64,000 bases of DNA from Nocardioides marmoriginsengisoli (GTDB taxonomy: Bacteria; Actinomycetota; Actinomycetes; Propionibacteriales; Nocardioidaceae): positions 124,001-188,000 of the forward strand of contig NZ_RJSE01000001.1 of assembly GCF_003725695.1 (NCBI RefSeq), in the 5' to 3' direction. Below, piece after piece: positions 61,213 to 64,000 of the stretch. The position numbers were made by a program, and so were the translations under genes. The notes beneath the pieces were generated by a model. It searched no databases and was not told where the DNA came from. It was given only the letters and a program-made list of their open reading frames with translations. How positions within the stretch are numbered: the stretch's first letter is position 1; every line of letters starts with the position of its first letter.

Positions 61213-63080
61213 TGGACCTCCACGGTTCGGTTCTCGGCGGGCACGTTGTAGGTCCGGGGACGGGCGAGGACCTGGACGGTTCGGTTCTCGGCGGGCACGT
61301 TGTAGGTGCGCTCTGGGGGTGTCGGTGCTGCGGGGACGAGCACGACGCCGTTGGCGATGAGGGAGCTGGTCCCGGCGAGCAGGAGCGGGCCGCTGGCCAG
61401 GACGCTGGCCGCGGTGGCGAGGAGGGTGCCGAGTCCGGCGAGGGTGAGGTTGGCGGGGATCTCGGCCTTGGTGCTGGCGCTGAGGGTCCCGTGACCGGCG
61501 AGCACGACGGCCGCGAGCTCCTGTACGAGCCCGGAGACTGTCAGCGAGCTGGTGCCCGAGATGATGACGGCCGCGGGCCGTACGAGCGCGCCGCCGACCG
61601 CGAGGGTGCTGGTGCCGGTGAAGGTTGCCGGGGCGGACACGGATCCGGCCGAGTCGGTCGCCAGGGTGCTTTCCCCGGCGAGCACGATCGCGGCAGGGAT
61701 GCTCTGGTGACCGGCGACGGTGAGGCTGCTGGTTCCGGCGAGCACGACCGAGGCGGGCACCTCAGCGCGCGCGGTCGCCATGAGGGAACTGGTGCTGGCC
61801 AGCGCCACCGCGGCAGGGACGTCGACGCGCACCACGGCGGCCAGGGTGCTGGCCCCGGCCAGGATGAGAGCGCCGGTGATCGTCTGCTGTCCGGACGCCG
61901 CCAGAGACCCAGTTCCTACGAGCACGACCGAGGCGGGGACCTGCTGGGTGCTTCCCGCCGCCAGGGTGCTCGTGCCTGAGATCGCGATGGCCGCGGGGAT
62001 GTCCTGGCGGCCGGCCGCGGTCAGGGCGCTGGTGCTGGCGAGTACGACCGTGGCGGGGATGCTCTGGCGTGCAGCTGCGGCGAGCGAGCTCGTACCCGCC
62101 AGGGTGACGGCGGCGGGACGCTGGACGACCGGGGCCACCGCGAGCGAGCTCGTGCCCGCCAGGGTGGCGGCGGCGACTGCTGCGCTGCTCGCCGAGGCGG
62201 CCAGGGTGCCCGTGCCAGCGATCATGACATCGCCAGGCACGTCCTGGCGGCCGGTCACCGTCAGAGCGCTGGTGCCGGCGATCGTGACAGCAGACGCGGT
62301 GTCCTGACGCCCGCTCGCAGTGAGCGTGCTCGTCCCGGCGAACGCAACCGTGCCGGGGACGTCCTGTCGGCCAGCTGCGGCGAGGGTGCTGGTCCCGGCC
62401 ATCGTGACGGCGGCGGGGATGCTCTGCTGCCCGTTGGCCGCCAGGGTGCTGGTGCCTGCCAGCGTCGCAGCGGCGGTGACCGGCGCAGGAGGGTTGATCG
62501 AAGCCAGCAGGCCGGCCGTGACCGAGATCGTGGTCCAGGTCCACGTCCGGGTGCCGGTTGCTCCCGGTGTCGCGGTCTCGTGCGCGCCGGCGAACGACTG
62601 GGTGGAGTTGTCCTGGAAGTCCTGCGACATCGAGCCCGGCGGAGTCACCACGCCCGCCGACCCGACGCGGTAGAGGAGCGAGAGGAGGTAGGTGCCGGTG
62701 GCCACGGTGAGACCGGGGATCGCGTTGGAGGTCGCAGAGGCACCCTGCTGGAACGACGCGGCATCCCACGGTGAGATCGGGTCGGCGCCGGTGACGCAGT
62801 CGATCGCCGCGCGCAGGTTCGCCGTGCCGGAGGTGACCGAGAACGTGAACGACGACCCCTCGGACCCGTCCGCGATCCGGTAGAGGTACGCCGCCTGTGA
62901 ACCCGCCGAGGTCCCGGGGACCAGCGCCCACCCCGCGGGGATGTTCCAGGTCTTCGCGACGTTCGCCGACAGCGCGGCGATGAGCAGATCGCCGACAGCG
63001 GTACCGGTCGGCTTGTTGACCGTGACCGAGGTGACGATGTTGGCGGTGCCGACGGTCGGAGTCCGGTGCGCGATCGCCAC
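61209..63080 (-). CDS. Phage tail fibre/adhesin with nineteen 20-residue repeats
   Basis: 623 aa. Residues 1-200 form a beta-sandwich-like head (TVNKPTGTAVGDLLIAALSAN). Residues 201-580 are nineteen units of exactly 20 aa with consensus (I/V)PAAVxLAGTSxLAAxGRQD. The end has a duplicated RTYNVPAENRTV block. The regular T-S-x-L and V-P spacing suggests a beta-solenoid or stacked fibre shaft. Host-surface binding is likely. Confidence 0.85.
   Translation of the reverse strand: MAIAHRTPTVGTANIVTSVTVNKPTGTAVGDLLIAALSANVAKTWNIPAGWALVPGTSAGSQAAYLYRIADGSEGSSFTFSVTSGTANLRAAIDCVTGADPISPWDAASFQQGASATSNAIPGLTVATGTYLLSLLYRVGSAGVVTPPGSMSQDFQDNSTQSFAGAHETATPGATGTRTWTWTTISVTAGLLASINPPAPVTAAATLAGTSTLAANGQQSIPAAVTMAGTSTLAAAGRQDVPGTVAFAGTSTLTASGRQDTASAVTIAGTSALTVTGRQDVPGDVMIAGTGTLAASASSAAVAAATLAGTSSLAVAPVVQRPAAVTLAGTSSLAAAARQSIPATVVLASTSALTAAGRQDIPAAIAISGTSTLAAGSTQQVPASVVLVGTGSLAASGQQTITGALILAGASTLAAVVRVDVPAAVALASTSSLMATARAEVPASVVLAGTSSLTVAGHQSIPAAIVLAGESTLATDSAGSVSAPATFTGTSTLAVGGALVRPAAVIISGTSSLTVSGLVQELAAVVLAGHGTLSASTKAEIPANLTLAGLGTLLATAASVLASGPLLLAGTSSLIANGVVLVPAAPTPPERTYNVPAENRTVQVLARPRTYNVPAENRTVEVQ
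61341..62480 (-). repeat. Coding array of 19 degenerate 60-bp repeats
   Basis: Each 60-bp unit encodes one 20-residue repeat of the fibre. Units differ mostly at synonymous sites and at the last four codons, so expansion is old or under selection. No unit is broken. Confidence 0.85.
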
Positions 63081-63083
63081 GAG

Positions 63084-63155
63084 TCACCCCTCCACAGTGT
63101 CGACGGTCAGGTACCAGCGCAGGGCCCCGACCCGGGGCCCCGCGCGGTGGTGCAA
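63084..63155 (-). CDS. Possible 23-residue phage peptide
   Basis: TTG 63155 opens MHHRAGPRVGALRWYLTVDTVEG and stops 3 bp before the fibre GTG start. GAGG lies about 9 nt upstream. The spacing between two structural genes and the protein-like end suggest a small gene; a non-coding gap is equally possible. Confidence 0.35.
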   Translation of the reverse strand: MHHRAGPRVGALRWYLTVDTVEG

Positions 63156-63161
63156 CTGGTG

Positions 63162-63584
63162 CTACGCCTCGGTGCCGGTCAGCGACCCGGACGGGATCAT
63201 CGCGGTGTCGCCGGCGTTGACGGTCTTCGCGAGGTTCGTCCCGCCTCGGAACGTCATGTTCTTCGGGGTGCCGGTGGAGTCGGCGACGAACACGTCGTTC
63301 CAGGTGCACGCCGGCATGTTCGAGAACGTGATCGCCGCGTTGCTGGACTTCGACCCGGCCGAGGCCGCGGCCATCGACCCGGCGATCGACTGCCGGGCGT
63401 AGGACCCACCGGCGACCTCGGTGCCGGCCGCGCTGGCCGTGCACAGGGTCGTCGTGAGGGCGACCTTCATCGGCAGGGTGTAGTTGACCCGCGCCGAGAC
63501 CGGGCCCAGGGCGAGGGTGCCCGACGCGCCGGTGTCGTAGACCGCGTCGAGGACGTCGTTGGCGAAGGCGGTGAACTTGGACAT
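63162..63584 (-). CDS. Phage structural (tail/fibre-type) protein
   Basis: 140 aa from ATG 63584. MSKFTAFANDVLDAVYDTGA, then SARVNYTLPMKVALTTTLCTASAAGTEV and the end GTNLAKTVNAGDTAMIPSGSL. This layout is shared by small tail or decoration proteins of actinophages. The Thr/Ala/Gly-rich beta character fits a capsid or tail surface. Confidence 0.75.
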   Translation of the reverse strand: MSKFTAFANDVLDAVYDTGASGTLALGPVSARVNYTLPMKVALTTTLCTASAAGTEVAGGSYARQSIAGSMAAASAGSKSSNAAITFSNMPACTWNDVFVADSTGTPKNMTFRGGTNLAKTVNAGDTAMIPSGSLTGTEA

Positions 63585-63585
63585 C

Positions 63586-63879
63586 TCAGTTCTCCTCGAG
63601 GTCGTTGTCGTTGGGCTGGGCCTGGATGAACTCGCGCAGCGCCTCACCGCGGATCCCGGAGTGGGCGGCCTCGACGGCCGCCGCGGCGACCGCGTTCTGC
63701 GGGCCGACGAGCTCGGCCGCGAGCTCGTCCGGAAGGCAGTCGTGGTGGAACGAAGGCTCCGCGATCGTGGTCCGCTCGTCCTTCTTCCAGTTGATGAAGC
63801 CGACGTGGATCATCGGATCCGTGTCGGTCTGGCCGCAGCCGTCGCACGTGAACGGCTCGGGCGTCGGGGTCTCGCTCAT
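63586..63879 (-). CDS. Phage-region zinc-ribbon protein
   Basis: 97 aa. CDGCGQTD early and HHDCLP later give a possible Cys3-His zinc site; the second half is helical (NAVAAAAVEAAHSGIRGEAL) and acidic. Its stop is 1 bp from the next gene start. Function unknown. Confidence 0.7.
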   Translation of the reverse strand: MSETPTPEPFTCDGCGQTDTDPMIHVGFINWKKDERTTIAEPSFHHDCLPDELAAELVGPQNAVAAAAVEAAHSGIRGEALREFIQAQPNDNDLEEN

Positions 63880-63907
63880 CTGGATCTCCTTGCTTCGGGT
63901 ACGACGA

Positions 63908-63932
63908 AGGCCCAGCCGGAGCGACTGGGCCT
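63908..63932 (-). terminator. Small hairpin between phage genes
   Basis: AGGCCCAG (63908-63915) pairs with CTGGGCCT (63925-63932). It lies between two leftward genes and may attenuate expression. Confidence 0.5.
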
Positions 63933-63960
63933 GAAGAGGAATCGGTGGTGCGGGTGCGCG

Positions 63961-64000
63961 CTACTTGTTCTTCGGGGTAGCGGCCAGACCGACCCGGATG
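63961..64000 (-). CDS. C-terminal end of a phage gene (rest outside window)
   Basis: The minus-strand frame entering at 64000 reads IRVGLAATPKNK and stops at 63961. In this gene order a tail or capsid protein is likely, but nothing more can be said. Confidence 0.5.
   Translation of the reverse strand, partial: IRVGLAATPKNK

Overview
The window is very GC-rich chromosomal DNA with dense, often 4-bp-overlapping genes and many GTG starts. Most starts sit 6-7 nt after a TANNNT/CANNNT -10 box, the leaderless layout common in Actinobacteria. Two blocks follow mycobacterial gene order: methyltransferase-sigE-anti-sigma-htrA-tatB-mrp, and moeZ-tetR-DUF3107-ferritin-like-rhlE-parA-phosphatase. Gene content and repeats fit the order Propionibacteriales, probably a Nocardioides-like organism; this is inferred from the sequence, not from a search.

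Layout. 0-5.5 kb: MFS fragment, a 28-aa membrane peptide, a methyltransferase, two hexapeptide acyltransferases and serC. 5.5-13.9 kb: two DedA proteins, an ABC-2 exporter with a divergent two-component system, citrate synthase and pdxH. 13.9-24.6 kb: a secreted subtilase, two MarR-controlled drug-type MFS exporters, a TetR-controlled heterodimeric ABC exporter, and a 370-bp non-coding stretch holding a promoter, a 12-codon ORF behind an extreme Shine-Dalgarno sequence, a foldable RNA and tandem repeats. 24.6-33.3 kb: a GAF histidine kinase resembling the haem sensors DevS/DosT, then the sigE envelope-stress locus, tatB, mrp, a DUF1003 protein and a soluble MgtE-like protein. 33.4-44.3 kb: PhzF, EamA, and the most unusual part of the window, a LicC-like cytidylyltransferase with two LicD-like transferase/methyltransferase fusions (each followed by a small coiled-coil protein) and a sulfotransferase. 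44.3-57.5 kb: mainly housekeeping genes. 57.5-64 kb: the end of a prophage or phage-derived island whose tail genes read leftward, including a fibre with nineteen 20-residue repeats, and an SOS-box gene near the edge.

Functional themes. Envelope maintenance and export dominate (SigE/HtrA/TatB, DedA, L,D-transpeptidase, efflux pumps with local repressors). The LicC/LicD/methyltransferase/sulfotransferase group is best read as a cell-surface glycan decoration pathway that adds a phospho-alcohol, perhaps N-methylated, plus sulfate. I know of no described system with this architecture.
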